Source: Cycas panzhihuaensis (taxonomy: Eukaryota > Cycadophyta). From it: a stretch of 64,000 nucleotides of DNA. Every line of letters starts with the position of its first letter. Positions within the stretch are counted from its first letter, which is position 1. Positions 43,231 to 55,458 of the stretch are shown here, in pieces. The position numbers were made by a program, and so were the translations under genes. Under the pieces are notes generated by a model. The model saw only the letters and a program-made list of their open reading frames with translations. It did not search any database and was not told where the DNA came from. The stretch spans positions 110,305,741 to 110,369,740 of the forward strand of contig CM041465.1 in NCBI GenBank assembly GCA_023213395.1. The letters are read 5' to 3'.

Positions 43231-44619
43231 GATAGGATGTTGCTTTTATTATTTGGGTTTTGCACTAGGAATAACGGTAATATTATGTTCAATGATTTGG
43301 GACTCAAGGCCTGGCATGTCTTTATAGTCCCATGCAAAAATTGAGCAAAAATCATAGAAGAGATTCTTAAATTGTGCAATCTCTTAGGAAGTACAACTAA
43401 GTCCCAACTTGATAATTCTAGGGGTATCTTCTATTTATAAATTTATGTTGATGGTTTGTTCCATAAGCATTACATTCCCTTCCTTAAAATGAGGAGAAAC
43501 AAGTTCAATAAAAGAGATAGACTCTTGGGGTTAAGAATGATCAACTATGACTTTAAAAAACCCTAACTTGTGATATCCATAAGGAAAACTAGAAGATGAA
43601 CCTATTAAATACTCAACAATCACTTCATCATTCTTAAAATTATTGAGATGAAAGAGGTTGACGAGGCAAAGGTTCTTAGATTGAGAAACAGAAGATGGAA
43701 GAGGACTAACCAAAGAGTTTGGAATGGGCATAAACTCTATAATTGATGCAACTTAAGAAAAGGAGATAGGCCTATTTACTATCTCCTAAATTAAAGAAAA
43801 AGCTTGAAAAATATCTTGATTATACATGTCATAATCAAGGTAGGATCCAGATATCAAGACAAGCAAAGATATAGGATGATCCAAAGGAGGACGAGAAAGT
43901 AAAGAGATGGTAGAAATGGAATTGAATTTATATACTATAATGGAGATTCCAAAATTGGCTTGACCTGTATCAAGTAAACTAGTATTCTTATCATCTGATA
44001 CTAGGTATGAGTGTCAATGAAACAACATCTTCTTCTCATGCCTATTCAACCATGTCCTAAAAAATGGGGAATGAGAGAAGAATAAGGAAGCATTAACATG
44101 TGAATCATGCATAACGATACTTGAGGAAGTAGTTGCTAGGTGAGTGGTCAAGGAAGGAATTACTGAATTTGCCCCTGAGGGCAAATACAAAACCTATGAA
44201 AAGTGAGTGTAAATGGGATTTGTATCAACCAGGTCACTTAGGGAAGGACTTTGATAAGGTGTGATAGAATGAGAAGCCACTTCTTCATCTAAAATAGAAG
44301 AATAAGGAATTGGAAGGCCATCAATCAAATCTAAAGGAATATGAATAAATGGGAAACCTGATGATAAAGGAATAACTTCAACTAAATCCACGTCCTTCAC
44401 TTTTAGGTGACTTGAAAGGGCTTTGATAGCAAAGTACTAACCTAGACCAAGTGACTAAAAGAAATACTCCATAGAGTTGGAGGATTTACTAAGTTTTTCA
44501 AAGGTCTTAATGAGAGGAACCGATTATTTAATAGGTTTTGTCTTTCACATAATGATCTTAAGTTCTCTCTCATGGATGAACCTAGGTTCACCAAAGAGGG
44601 AGGAATAAACTACTGCCAT
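43231..44619 (-). pseudogene. TatA2 protease-RT linker
   Basis: It aligns in order with the TatC and TatD linker. The minus strand includes EEVIVEYLIGSSSSFPYGYHKLGF-type text (about 43,560-43,630), matching the LLEHLVGFAPNLPSGHHRLG region of TatC. It is acidic and Ser-rich, without catalytic motifs. Confidence 0.6.
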
Positions 44620-44950
44620 TTAGATGATCCATAGTCTATCCAAAAGGTTATTATATTCTAAATCCAAATCAATGATAGTAAGGTCAGTAAGCATTGTCTT
44701 ATCTTTCAACATAAGGGGAAAAGTAACTTGACCCATGAGTACTTTTTGATTCTTATCATACACTTGGAAGATCCATTCGCATGGATCAAAGATAAAGATC
44801 TCTAAATCCTCGATAAGATGAAGAGGGATTACATTGATGGATGATCCCTTGCCAATGATAACCCACTTAATATTAATATCATCCTTGATGATCTCAATGT
44901 AAAATAAGGGAAAGTTATTCGGTACATGGGAAGAACAACTAGGCAAGGTA
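44620..44950 (-). pseudogene. TatA2 aspartic protease
   Basis: The open minus-strand stretch 44620-44946 contains WVIIGKGSSINVIPLHLIED, equivalent to the VxDxGSSVNAMPLRVMQE block of TatC with the catalytic Asp no longer visible. It ends LTIIDLDLEYNNLL, matching VVLDVDVDYNLLLG. Position and neighbours fit a Tat protease. Confidence 0.75.
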
Positions 44951-44956
44951 ATGAGG

Positions 44957-45260
44957 TCAAAAGGAAAACGTAAAAGTAGGTGAAGAAGCTACCGTAGGAA
45001 CTCTCAATGCATCAAATAAAAGTTGACATTGCTCAGGGTAATGCTTGAATAAATCGATAACTGGTATGCCTATAAGAATGGTCTTTGATTCTTCCACAAA
45101 AGAGAAAAACCCATCCTTTAAACTAGAAGGAATAGACCTAAACCTAATAGGACATGGCGGTACTAGAGGTAAAGAGTCAAGATTCTTCACCATCAAATCA
45201 TCAGATGATTTGGATGGACCTACACTCTTTAAAGTCTCTTCCATGTTTATGGTTCTCTTG
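44957..45260 (-). pseudogene. TatA2 gag-protease linker
   Basis: The minus-strand open stretch 44957-45244 reads VPPCPIRFRSIPSSLKDGFF and HYPEQCQLLFDALRV, matching the CPGRYDFRRALTQP and CPKQQALLLEALGL blocks of TatC. It is a conserved segment of unknown role. Confidence 0.7.
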
Positions 45261-45479
45261 GTATCCCCACCCTTGGGAGGTGGGCGAGATTGGTTAGTGT
45301 TTCTTCTTCCTTGAACATTTGTTAGAGTGGTAGTCTTCTTCGATGAATCAAATCTTAAAGGTTCATCTTCATCATCTTGTATCTACTTCTCCTTGCCTTT
45401 ATCTTCTTCACCAGTTTTCTCACTATATTAAGGTAATAGATCCTTATAGATCGTTTGGTTTTGCGATGACTTGGAAGAA

Positions 45480-46390
45480 TGGTTTACTTGAGCATTTGAA
45501 TTATGGACTACATTCTGAATAATTCAGCACTGACTTCTATCATGTGCATCAGTTTGATAATAGGAAAACCATTTCATCTTTCTAGATGAAGAAGGAGGTG
45601 GGGGAGGAGCTTATTTCTTCCTCCCCTCAGTCAAGTGAATGACTTTGGTCTCTTGGGAGGATTGAGTAGGAGATGGACTATCAACACGTAACTTAGTATT
45701 TATTGCACACTCAAGTGATCTAATTAAAGAAGTAAGATGATCATATGTAGGCTCAGGATGGGTAGCCTTTGTAGGATGAGCTAGATCTTTAGAACACATA
45801 GGTTTTCCAACCTTCTTAATACCTACTTATATTTCCAATTTCTCTAAATCCAAATAGTGTTCAACTACTTCCTCATACATTTGAGGATTGAGTTTTAGAA
45901 CTTCCAAATGTGCATGGGGCCTCAATGCATTTATAAATAGATTAAACAGCAAACTAGGATCAAGATATGAATGGCAAGTGTGAACTTGATCTTGAAATCT
46001 CCTAACAAAATCTCTTGAAGTTTCATTATTATTTTATTTAATTATCAACAAAGATTTGATGCATGACTCAAATGGTCTCACTACATCAAAATAGTTGATA
46101 AAAGAGTTAGCTAGCTGCTAAAATGAGAGAATTGAAGTTGAAGGAAGATAATAAAACCACTTCAAGGCATCGCCTTAAAGTGATTTAGGAAATAGACACA
46201 TCATAACACAATCATATGGCATAAAATCTATGAAAGTGAGTGCAAATGCTTGTATATGGGAAGCAGGGTTTTGAGAAGAGTCACCAGAAAATTTGGGTAA
46301 TTCAGGAAGGAATGGGGGCATAGGTGATAACAAGACCTTGTGCGGGAAGGGAGACTTCATATAGTCTAGGAAGGGCCTCCTTGGGCTCAA
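45480..46390 (-). pseudogene. TatA2 gag core and zinc knuckle
   Basis: On the minus strand the gag core starts near 46,390 (MSPRRPFLDYMKSP), has LPELPKFSGDSSQNPASH and FALTFIDFMPYDCVMM, and continues in other frames with FINYFDVVRPFES-like and LEKLEI-like blocks down to about 45,830. The C-terminal part includes HLTSLIRSLECAI (45,680-45,725), equivalent to LTLAIRSFECTM of TatC. A CCHC-like knuckle remnant lies at about 45,490-45,570. Frameshifts are frequent. Confidence 0.75.
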
Positions 46391-47605
46391 CGTAGTAGGA
46401 TGTTGAGGTAAGGATGATGAATGAGGAATAAATGAATGAATAAGTTGTTGTGATTGCAGTTGTTACTATGAAACATCATGAAGTGGAAGAGTGGAAAGAG
46501 GAACAAGCCATGTTATGTGGTTAACCACAAAATTGGTTTGAGGTATAAGGTTTTATGGAAAACTTAAATTAAAGGTATATAAGAGGTTAGGCTATGGTCT
46601 AGGCCTAGGAATATGTAAGGAGGAAGTGTGATTAGAAGTCCTTAGAAGTTTTGATTGACCTGCTGAAGCATGTGGATGTGGTAATTGAGTATGAGAAATA
46701 TGTTATGATGAGGAAATTACATTATATACTCTAGGTGATGGTAGGCAAGGTCTAACACTATGAGACTCAATGGTATATAATACATGAAGGGGTACCTGAG
46801 TCATAGAAGAAACAGGATGTGAAGAGGCAATCCTAGTAGAATAAGACCAAATTAGTTGTAAACTAGGTAAAGCCATAACCACTTGACTAAAGGTTGGCAT
46901 GTGCATGGTGCTAGGAATACCATAAGTAATAGTGATAGAGTCGCCTCTATGAGTAAGAGGAATAGAGTAGGAAGAATGAATCTGAATCTACTACTTAGGA
47001 GAAGAGTGATAAAGTTATGAATGGGTTGATTTGTGATTGTCAACTTCCTTAATAAGCAAAGAATGAGGTTGTGAAATAGGTCTTGGTGAAGGAGGATGAG
47101 AAGGGTGAGGAGACCATATGGTTTTAGGTAGAGGGTATACCTTAATCGACTCATAATCTTTACCTAAAGGATCAATCTGAATATGTTGCAGTAAAGATGA
47201 CATGGTATGAGTCTCTGGGTGGAATGGATCATGATAACTAGGCATGCGTAGTGGGGTAAGGATCTTAGTAAGAATCAACTCAGGAAAAGATAAATGTAAT
47301 CAAGTAGAAGGTGGTTCTTCCTATGGGAAAGAAGGATCCACAAAAGAAGGATCAGTAGGATACTACAAAGGATCTAGATATCCCTACTCTACTAGTATGT
47401 TATATAGTTGTGCTAAATCTTCAGGAAGATAAACATATGTGTCATGTGCTTAAAACTCTAAGGATTCAATGTACGATGATGAAATATCCTAACCAAAGTG
47501 TAATGGGCACGATTGAGAATTAGGTAGGGGCCTTGAAGTCTCAATGACCACTTAGGTATAAGTATTGTTGTTTCCATAGCTTTACTTAAAGATAAACGGT
47601 GGTTC
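46391..47605 (-). pseudogene. TatA2 gag N-terminal extension and leader
   Basis: The minus strand is rich in Pro, Ser, Thr and His in several frames (for example HSLLIKEVDNHKSTHS near 47,030), like the gag extensions of TatC and TatD. The PBS lies at its right end, about 1.5 kb from the gag core motif, the spacing seen in TatC. Confidence 0.6.
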
Positions 47606-47621
47606 TCCAGTATGGTCACCA
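47606..47621 (-). promoter_or_regulatory. TatA2 primer-binding site
   Basis: The plus strand ctccagtatggtcacca is the reverse complement of tggtgaccatactggag, one class with TatC tggcgaccatactgggg. It fixes the left edge of the TatA2 5' LTR at about 47623. Confidence 0.75.
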
Positions 47622-47622
47622 G

Positions 47623-50600
47623 AAAGATGGTGGTATTCTAAGGGGCTCTTGGGTTTGATTCTCAGCAAGACTACCAAAAATATGGTTAGGGCCTAAAGTC
47701 AACCAAAGCTTAATATCTCTTAGTTTCTTTAGTGATTAATAATGGGAGACACAAAGCTTAAGAAGACCTAAAGGACTAGCTTTGCCCAACTCCTAAGGAG
47801 GAGCCTTCGCCTAGTAGTGCCATCTACCTAAGTATGAGTGGATATGACAAAAGGTGTGGATATGAATTGGGCTGATAGAATCCACTAACCTACATGCCTC
47901 AATGAGGGAATTTTAAGTTCAGAACCACACTTACATTATCCTCAATAGCCTTCCAAGGGGCTCCTCTCATGTAATCATTTCAACCTTTTGAGTTTTACGA
48001 AGATACGAGAGAGGGTAAGCTAATGGAAACGGTAGTTTATCTTATTTTGGTTTCTAGGTTTTGATATGATTGTAAAGATATGTAGTCAAGAGAGCAAGAT
48101 GATATAACCAAAGAAACTACAAGACCAAACTCACATAAATCTTTTTGTATTTTTTTTTTTCTATATAATGAAATCATAAGAAAACAAACTAGAAACTATG
48201 CATGTAAGTTCTTCATTATTTTCTTTGTTTTTATTTTTTTTTTAGAATGAAAGATGCATATGCAACTATGAGATAGGTTTCTTATATACAGCATGCATGA
48301 TTCATTTCAAATGGAATGATGCTACTTGAAATCTAAAAACAATTATATGATTTTTATGTAGATTTCTTTTAAAAGAGATCAATCAACATGTAAACTTAGT
48401 TAACATGTTCCCACCTTGATGCATGCAACCAATTCTCTTTAAAAAGTGATGAAATAATGCACAAAAAAGAGAGATTCTTAAGAGGAAACTGTTGCTATTT
48501 TTTTGATGATTTTCAAACCTATAAGATAAGACAAATCACAAATCTAAACAACAATCATCCATGCAAAAATAATCACCAAAGGTTCTACTACAATTAGAGT
48601 AGTAAGAGCTCCAAAAGGAATCCTTGAACCTAATGTAAAACTAAAAATCAGAGATGTTTCAATCAAATAACACTATCAACTTTTCATTCTCAAGATAAAA
48701 GAGCTAACTTGAAAGTAAAAGTGCATGCAATCAAAGATACAAGACAAACACTTCTTTCCTACTATAAATAATGCCTTAGAATGGCAGTTTCTTTTTCACT
48801 TAACCAACTTTTCTACGTACTTTCCTTCAAAGCAAGACCAACGAAGGAAGCGTCAACAATCCAAAGAGGCCAAACTAGAGCCAAACAATGCCCAAAGAGA
48901 ATGGAAATCTAACTAAAATATAGGTTGTTATGAGAGAGTGGGAAGGAGTAGCTAGATGTATGGTGGAGAGATGACCATGCCCCACCCTAGTCTATTCTTA
49001 AGGGACCCCAAAAAGGGCTAATCTTTTAGTATATATTTCAGTATCAAAAGTCTAAATAAGAGTATAACAATAATCAACCAATAAAAATATATAATTCTGA
49101 GACCAAATTACCTTCAAAACACCATGAAACAAGTCTGAAACTCAATAAGAAAGATCTTACTAAATTAAAAGAAACTTAAAGCATAAAATTAATGAAGATC
49201 TAAGAAAATGAAAGCTCAAACTATTAACAATCGAGTAATAGTAACATACCAATAAAACTTCTTCAAGATTTCACCCAATAATCCTTAGAAAATCAAGTTT
49301 TCAAAGTCACAATAACAGTCCTCAAGAAATCTCCAAAAACTTCACAAAATCTCACAAAAAAAAGAGCAAAAATCACTTCTTCTCTTTTTATTTTCAATCA
49401 ATAATGACCATTTAACACTTTTGGATATCGAAAGAATCAAATCCCATCGAATTTGGTCGATGACATGTAAATATTTTAGCGATCTGCCTAAATTTTTGTT
49501 ACATGATACTGAAAAACATGATCGGTCACATTTTACACCTACCAAAAATATAACTTTGTTCTAAAAATGTAATCAGTCACATATTTTACAGAGTGAAAAA
49601 TGCAATTTTAGTAAAAGTGAAACTTTAACTAAAAATTGATATTTAATGAGCATTCAACCATAAAATTGAGTTTATTAAAGAATGAATAAGCCTAGAATAT
49701 AATGAAATACATTAAGCACAAGCCCAAAGAGTGACAAATGATGAAATTATGGGTGAAATCTCAAAAATAAGATAAAAATGACAAACTTTCAAAGAAGCAC
49801 GAGGTTAAGTTGATCATAAAGAAAATTTTGTTACCATAGTTTACATCATCGGTAGAATAACAAGAATACAAGCTACATCATCATTCATTGCATTTCATTA
49901 ATTAAAAAAAATGACACATCATTTCAATAAAATAAGGCCCAATCCATCAAATTCAATCAACATATATCGATTACCATCTACAAAATCATATAACATAGAC
50001 CAATTTTACCACCATAATCCAAATGCAAATGAAGAGACTAGATTTTGGTGAAACATTTGCCCCCTTGACACTTGATTCTAGAAAGAGACATAGGATGGTA
50101 AGAGGTGGTAATGATATGAATATTTGTTGCTCTAATGAAAGTAATAGGAACTATATATAATGTATGGATGATGAGGTAATACTTCTCCATGTTGAAATGA
50201 AATTTATATTACAACTTGATTCTAGAAAGTTTCTATTGGTAAAGTTACTCAAAAGGACCAAGTCAACCCAACCAAAATAGGTAACATTTACATCTCTTGC
50301 CCAAAAGGACTAAGCATTTATCATCTCTAAAAACCAACCCAAAAGGACTAGGTGTTTGTCAAATTACCCAAAAGGACTATGTATTCATCCCACAAATGCT
50401 ATATCATTTATCTTCTTACCTAAAAGGAGTAGGTATATGCTATTACCAAAAATTTACCTACTACCCATAAACTAGATTAGACTTTCAACTTTAAACCAAC
50501 ACTATCTACTGCCCACAAACTGGATGGGCCTCTATTATATACCTTGTCATAGTTAATCTCTCGTTAACCATGCATCAAAGGAAAGTCTTTTTGCTGGAGT

Positions 50601-50859
50601 AAAAAGGATGGACTATCATAGTTTATGAGCTCATTAACATATAACTTTTTAGAGTAAAATATTTTTGCCGGACTAAAAATGATGGACTGTCATAGTTTAA
50701 GCTCATTGACAAGTGACTTTTTGAAGTGAACCCATCATAGTTTAGCCTCGTTATTGGGGCAAAGGCTTTTAAAGGTTGATTATCATCTTTTAACCTTGTT
50801 AACAATTAACTTCATAGGGATCTGTGTCATAGTTTTGGCTCATTAACAAGTATAGAGGC
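47623..50859 (-). repeat. TatA2 5' LTR (in-window part, cut by TatD)
   Basis: 3.2 kb from the PBS to the TatD insertion. About 49,340-50,859 matches 18,380-19,957 with the same three clusters of short repeats; 47.6-49.3 kb matches the left part of the shared LTR only weakly. The rest of this LTR should lie beyond TatD, outside the window, and should contain an aORF if the shared-LTR reading is right. No coding domain is seen in the visible part. Confidence 0.65.
50855..50859. repeat. Presumed target-site duplication of TatD, left copy (GAGGC)
   Basis: Five bases before the TatD LTR. The shared LTR has the uninterrupted site tatagaggcctcg at about 19,953. The right copy is outside the window. 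Confidence 0.6.
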
Positions 50860-53389
50860 TGAAACGCTTGCTACGGGGCAGTGTCCCTACGTCTAGCAAA
50901 AGAGTATAAAAAGTGCAAAACTAATTGAACTAGGCAGTAAGGACTTCACCTCGCAAGGCATCTGTGCACCAGAGCGCAGATTCAGAACTACAAAGGTGTG
51001 TGGTTGCTTCCAAGTAGCTGTGCAAAGCAAGGCCTTCCTACCCCTCGGATGGCCAGGAAGAGGAGAAAGCGCCTGGTGCATTGTGTCTTCTCAAGGTAAT
51101 GAGAAGACAATGAAACAGACATGCAAGCAAACTAACGTATAGGCAGAAGCAAAAAGGGGGTACAACGAGGGTAGCTCAAATGCAATGTAAACAACCTGAC
51201 TAAGCTAAGCTAACCGATATAAGAAACAATGCAAAATAAACACACTTTCCTTTTCCTCTTTTTAACCTTTTATATGTTCCTAACTATACAAGCAGATGTA
51301 TGAAAGATGACAATGTAAAAGGGATATGCAGGGAACAAGAAGAATACATGGATCTGGTGCCTGAGTGGAGTGCTGCTCGTCCCTTTAAGTCCCATTCCTT
51401 TCTACTCCGTTCGTTGTGCATGCGACGCCGGTCGGCGATAGTTGTTGTAAGCAATAGAAGAGGGGCTAACTTACCTCCCCTTAAACATATAAAAGCAAAA
51501 AATAAAAAAGAATTGAAAGCATGAAATAATAAGGAATGCACTACATGTAGGACTAACCTGCAATGGGTTCGTTCCACGTGCTGCTCCACTAACACCAGAT
51601 CCTGTAAACAAGTTAGGAGAATACCTCCCTCTCAGAAGAGGGGCCACAAAATACACCGAAGATACGTACTAAAATCAAATAGAACTACATAAATCTACAC
51701 TAAGCATCAATATGTAGTAAAATAAAATGGCAACATGCAATAAAGACTCCCACCACCGTACACCATAAACATACCTAAAAAGGAAAAGAGTATAGCCTCG
51801 GAATGGCTAACTCACCCACAAAGGACCTCCATGGAACTCGGAAAGGAGAAACGGGCTAACAACAAGGTCATAGGGTGACAAACTATAACAAAGAATAGAG
51901 CGATGGAAAGGTTTGGGGCTTAGATAAGGCCTAATGCTGATGGATGGAATTTTTGGAACCGGCGTGGCAATGGGTTGCCAGTGCTGGTTTTAACACCCAA
52001 ACTAGATTTCCCAAACTCCCTTAACCCATTTCCTGAGAAGGTACGAAAGACAAAGGGAAAGAGGATAAGGGACAGAATCCTTGGGGAGAAGGGCAGCAAG
52101 GGGGACGAAACCCTGCCTACCTCCCTGAAATCCTCTTTATGTTGCCCCTTTGCAACAGCCAACCAACAAAGGGTTGAGAGGGATGGTTTGGAAAATACAG
52201 TAATGGCCTCAAAAGAAAAAAAAGGGAATAGTACCAATCAAGTGCAACAACATCAAACTATACAAATTAGAATTTTATTCATCAACACATAAAAGAAATA
52301 AAAACAAAACAAATTGCAAGTGAGAATAGAGAATTCCTTGTTGGAAGAGACTCAAGCATGAGTTTGCTATTAGGAAATAGCAGGAATAACCAGTGTATGG
52401 AGAATACTAATGGCAGGTTTTTGCAAGAGTGAAGTGTGGAAATATCTCTGTGAGCTTAAACCTCGGTAGTTGGTCCTTTGGAGGAGCTTTTTGGTAAAAA
52501 TCTCCTTGGAAACCTTGATCACTTACAAGAAGGTATGAGGCTTGCTATGGAGAGTTGTGGGGGCAGTAATGGTCCTTACAAATCCAGCTTGTAGCAGTAT
52601 CTTCTCCTTTGTGATAGGTTTCTGTGCATGTAATGTATGTCTCTCTATGTAAATTTTTAGTAGAAAAGTTAGAAAAATGGCAAAAAGATCCCCAAATGAG
52701 GAGGAAATTTCTCCTTTATTCCCTGTTCACTGTTGTTAAACGTTGGGGATGTCAGGGCGACTCGAATCGACAGATGCCACGTGGCAGTTCCACGAAAAAA
52801 GTGAAAACTATCGCGTGGTTTTCTTTTTTGAAATTCAAACAGTCATCTGCATGAAGAACACAGGCGATGCCGCGGTCTTAGCTAAGTTTGCATGATCAGC
52901 AATAACAAAAAAAGAATAAAAATAGTAGAAATAAAGGTTTTAGAATCATTATTGAGAGCCAATTGAGCCTGAAATAATAGGGGAAAACATCCAAATGATG
53001 GGCAAGTAGCTAGAACAGTAAAACAGGTCCCAACCAAGGGATTGACTGAACTTGGAGGAGACTGCAACATGAGCCAAATGTCATAAAACGGGCAGACATG
53101 ACTGACTAAAACATCCCGAGAGATCATGGAGATGATGTGGGTGGTTGTGCACCATACAGGGTGTAGCATTCACTAAGGAATGCCCTCGTTGTGAGTCGTC
53201 ATAGGCTGATGGTGTGCCGCAAGCACATGTAATATGATCAGGCAGAGAAGTAATGCATGTAGGCAGGTATATGTCAAGCAGTCTATGCTAAATAACCTTA
53301 ATCAAGCAGGGGTAGGAAAAAGTGAGAATGTATACCTGAACATAACTGGGTCGATGTGTCTCAAGTCCATTCCCAGTGGTTGGGAAACA
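50860..53389 (-). repeat. TatD 3' LTR (2530 bp)
   Basis: The right end (element start) reads TGTTTCCCAACC on the minus strand, matching TGTTTCCTGACTT of TatC, with gggaatgga and tcaggtat words following. The left end reads CGTTTCA, against CGCATCCA of TatC. Inverted-repeat material with ccacg/cgtgg and long A/T arms lies at about 52,790-52,840. Short open frames inside match no domain I know. Confidence 0.88.
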
Positions 53390-53407
53390 CTGCCCCCTTG
53401 GCAGCAG
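53390..53407 (-). promoter_or_regulatory. TatD polypurine tract
   Basis: The plus strand ctgcccccttggcagcag follows the LTR. On the element strand this is ccaagggggcag directly before TGTTTCC, as in TatC. Confidence 0.85.
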
Positions 53408-53471
53408 AGCCTCACTACTCGGAAGTGTAATGTGATGGTGAATGCTGACAACCAAAGATATGAGTAGCACA

Positions 53472-53474
<3 letters not shown>

Positions 53475-53549
<75 letters not shown>
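53475..53549. repeat. (AT)n microsatellite, about 37 repeats
   Basis: 75 bp of uninterrupted AT. TatC has gatatatctatatacacatg at the homologous position, so the array expanded in TatD. It creates spurious Tyr-Ile repeat open frames. Confidence 0.95.
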
Positions 53550-53551
<2 letters not shown>

Positions 53552-53701
53552 CAATAATTAACAGCACATGGACCAACGGTGTAGGTGAGTGTCGTGGCAG
53601 AACGCGTGGACAAGGGAGATGGAGACGAGGACAACGTAGGGGATGCCTACGCGTCACCTAAACATCGACCTGCAAGTGAATAGAGCAAATAAAAGGGGAT
53701 G

Positions 53702-53714
53702 CCCCCCCCCCCCC
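53702..53714. repeat. Run of 13 C
   Basis: Homopolymer in the TatD 3' untranslated spacer. TatC has a short ccccc run in the homologous place. Confidence 0.95.
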
Positions 53715-53818
53715 TGTTACTGAAGTACAACATGTGGTAGGAGGGCATCCAGCAAATAGAGCAAGCACATCGAACGAAAAGTGATCAAAGACTCGGGCAC
53801 GGGCTGGCCAGGTGAGTC

Positions 53819-54241
53819 TTAAAGGCAATCGCTAAGAAGAGGAAGGCGACGCTCAAGGATGAGGCAAACGAGGCTGCCCACCTCAGCATTGAGTTGTTGA
53901 GGGATGTGCTAAATATCTACCGATGAGAAATAGGCTAGGAGGGATCTAGCAGCTGATGCGAGGGTTCTCAGGTGAGGTCATCGCACCTGGTAAACTTGGG
54001 TGAGATGGAACACTACAACCTGAGAATCGTAAAGCAACACGATGGGTCCGCGATGGAAATGGAGAGCATCGGTAAGGGCCTCAATAACAGTCGTGTACTC
54101 AGCTTCGTTATTAGTTGCCTTGGGAAGGAAGACTCCGGAGCACAGGTAGTCGTATCTGGAGGAGCTGCGAAGAATCCATGCTGCGGTGGAAGGGCTGGGG
54201 TTACCTCAGCTTCCACCATCGGTGAAAATATAAAGTGACAT
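53819..54241 (-). pseudogene. TatD additional RNase H (aRNH)
   Basis: The minus-strand ATG at 54241 begins MSLYIFTDGGS, then TGA where TatC has the Arg codon CGC, then GNPSPSTAAWI. KATNNEAEYTTVIEALTDAL holds the Glu and LLYDSQVVV the next Asp. QLNAEVGSL replaces ALNAEADSL, so the last Asp position has become Gly, and the end is a TAA near 53,820. Size and place match the TatC aRNH. At least two stops and one active-site loss make it inactive. Confidence 0.8.
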
Positions 54242-54768
54242 GACTGAATACTAAATCCTGGTAGAAAGCAGATGGTGACAAAATGAAAAGAATAACTCAA
54301 ATGACAAGCGAAAAGGAGCCATGAAGGGTAGGAGTACCTAGCAATGAGGTTACCCAAGGGCGAGAGCAAGCAGACCAACCACCATTAGAGAATGGGCGAA
54401 AAGAAGGGGCGCCCTAGAACACCAAAGGTTGCTTTGAGAAGTAAACCACGTCCTCGAATAAGGGAGCATTTCCTTTGGGGACCCCAAGGGTGAAAAAGGG
54501 CTGCGGAAACGAGTCCAGGGCAGCAAAATGAGCCAAATGAGTATAAACTCGAGCATACACAGGAGTAGTGCATAAAATGATACAGAAGGGCCCTAGAGAA
54601 AAGTGCAATAATGGGGCACCATAAATGCCTTTGCAAGAGAAGGCAAAAAGGGCATCCATAGAGCACAACAGGTGACAAGGCCAGAAGGCAAAGGTGACCA
54701 GGGAAACAAGATGGTCCCAACAGCTATCACGAGGTCGAAAATAGAGGAAGTGCCCATCAGGGCCCCCG

Positions 54769-54779
54769 CCTATATAAGG
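54769..54779 (+). promoter_or_regulatory. TATA box of TatD aORF
   Basis: gcctatataaggaaa, with the first T of TATATAA at 54771, is exactly 167 bases before the ATG at 54938, as in TatC. The upstream block gaagtgccc...gggcccccgcc is also shared. Confidence 0.75.
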
Positions 54780-54961
54780 AAAATGAATGAAAATCGGATT
54801 CATTTTTACCAGCTCTCGTATGAAACTAGAGCTATTTCCTTACGACGCTGAGTACTAACCAACTTCAGAGGTACACAAGGGACGATATGACCATTAGATC
54901 TGAGCACAGTGAGAGCTAGTGCGACCAGGGAGACGAGATGGCGATGGTTAGGCCAGACCTA

Positions 54962-55458
54962 GTAAGTGGATCTCATGAAACCCTTGCCATTTCCAAGTTT
55001 TAAATTTATTGCTTCTTGATGGTTTTTAAGTAGTTTTTATACCCCTTATGGGCAATTGGATGCCTCTCAGAGTCTGAATTAGACCCAGAAAGAGGCAGGG
55101 ACCTGGGTATTAGGGAGCCCTAGTCCCGATGGGCCCCACGGGGTCCACCATAAAAAAATTTATGATTTTCTGGGTAGAAACCCTCTTTTTTAGGGGGGTT
55201 GCCATTCGTACCACGGCCAAGATCGCAGTGCCGTGATCTTGGACACGGGATCACTACAGGATCACGATCACCATGGGACCCACCCTAAACTTTGTGGTAC
55301 CACTAAGTTTAGCACGGTATGAAGGCAGAAAGCTAGAAATAAATGAAAGAGGGGCCAACCAGCCCCCAAATTTTAGGCAGGAAAAGCAGAAAGAAAGTTA
55401 GGAGCATAGATGACTGCTAGGAGGCTGACCTTGACTAATGTTTGGTGATTGCATGCAG
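54962..55458 (+). other. Intron 1 of TatD aORF
   Basis: 497 bp between GTAAGTGG and TGCATGCAG. It contains an aaccctc...aggggggtt block (about 55,180-55,200) and the hairpin at 55217-55242, in the same order as in TatC. Confidence 0.7.
55217..55242. repeat. 8-bp perfect inverted repeat in TatD aORF intron 1
   Basis: Arms ccaagatc (55217-55224) and gatcttgg (55235-55242) surround the loop gcagtgccgt, 255 bp from the donor. The element-sense TatC loop is gcggtgccat. Confidence 0.9.

Larger units (their letters stand above)
16915..50859 (-). mobile_element. TatA2: Tat-like Ty3/gypsy element split by TatC
   Basis: A minus-strand element. Its 3' LTR is the shared block ending at 23330. Its internal part runs 23331-25193 and 40843-47622, separated by TatC. 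Its 5' LTR starts at about 47623 and is cut at 50859 by TatD. The two internal pieces join cleanly: 25,075-25,188 plus 40,848 onward align at constant spacing with the TatD integrase end (58,085-58,300). Order from the right is PBS, gag, protease, RT, RNase H, integrase, then aRNH and polypurine tract. All genes are dead. No aORF lies between integrase and the polypurine tract here, unlike in TatC and TatD. Confidence 0.75.

Noticed and set aside
53288-53657. Open frames with long Tyr-Ile repeats
   Set aside because: They are produced by the AT microsatellite read in three frames.
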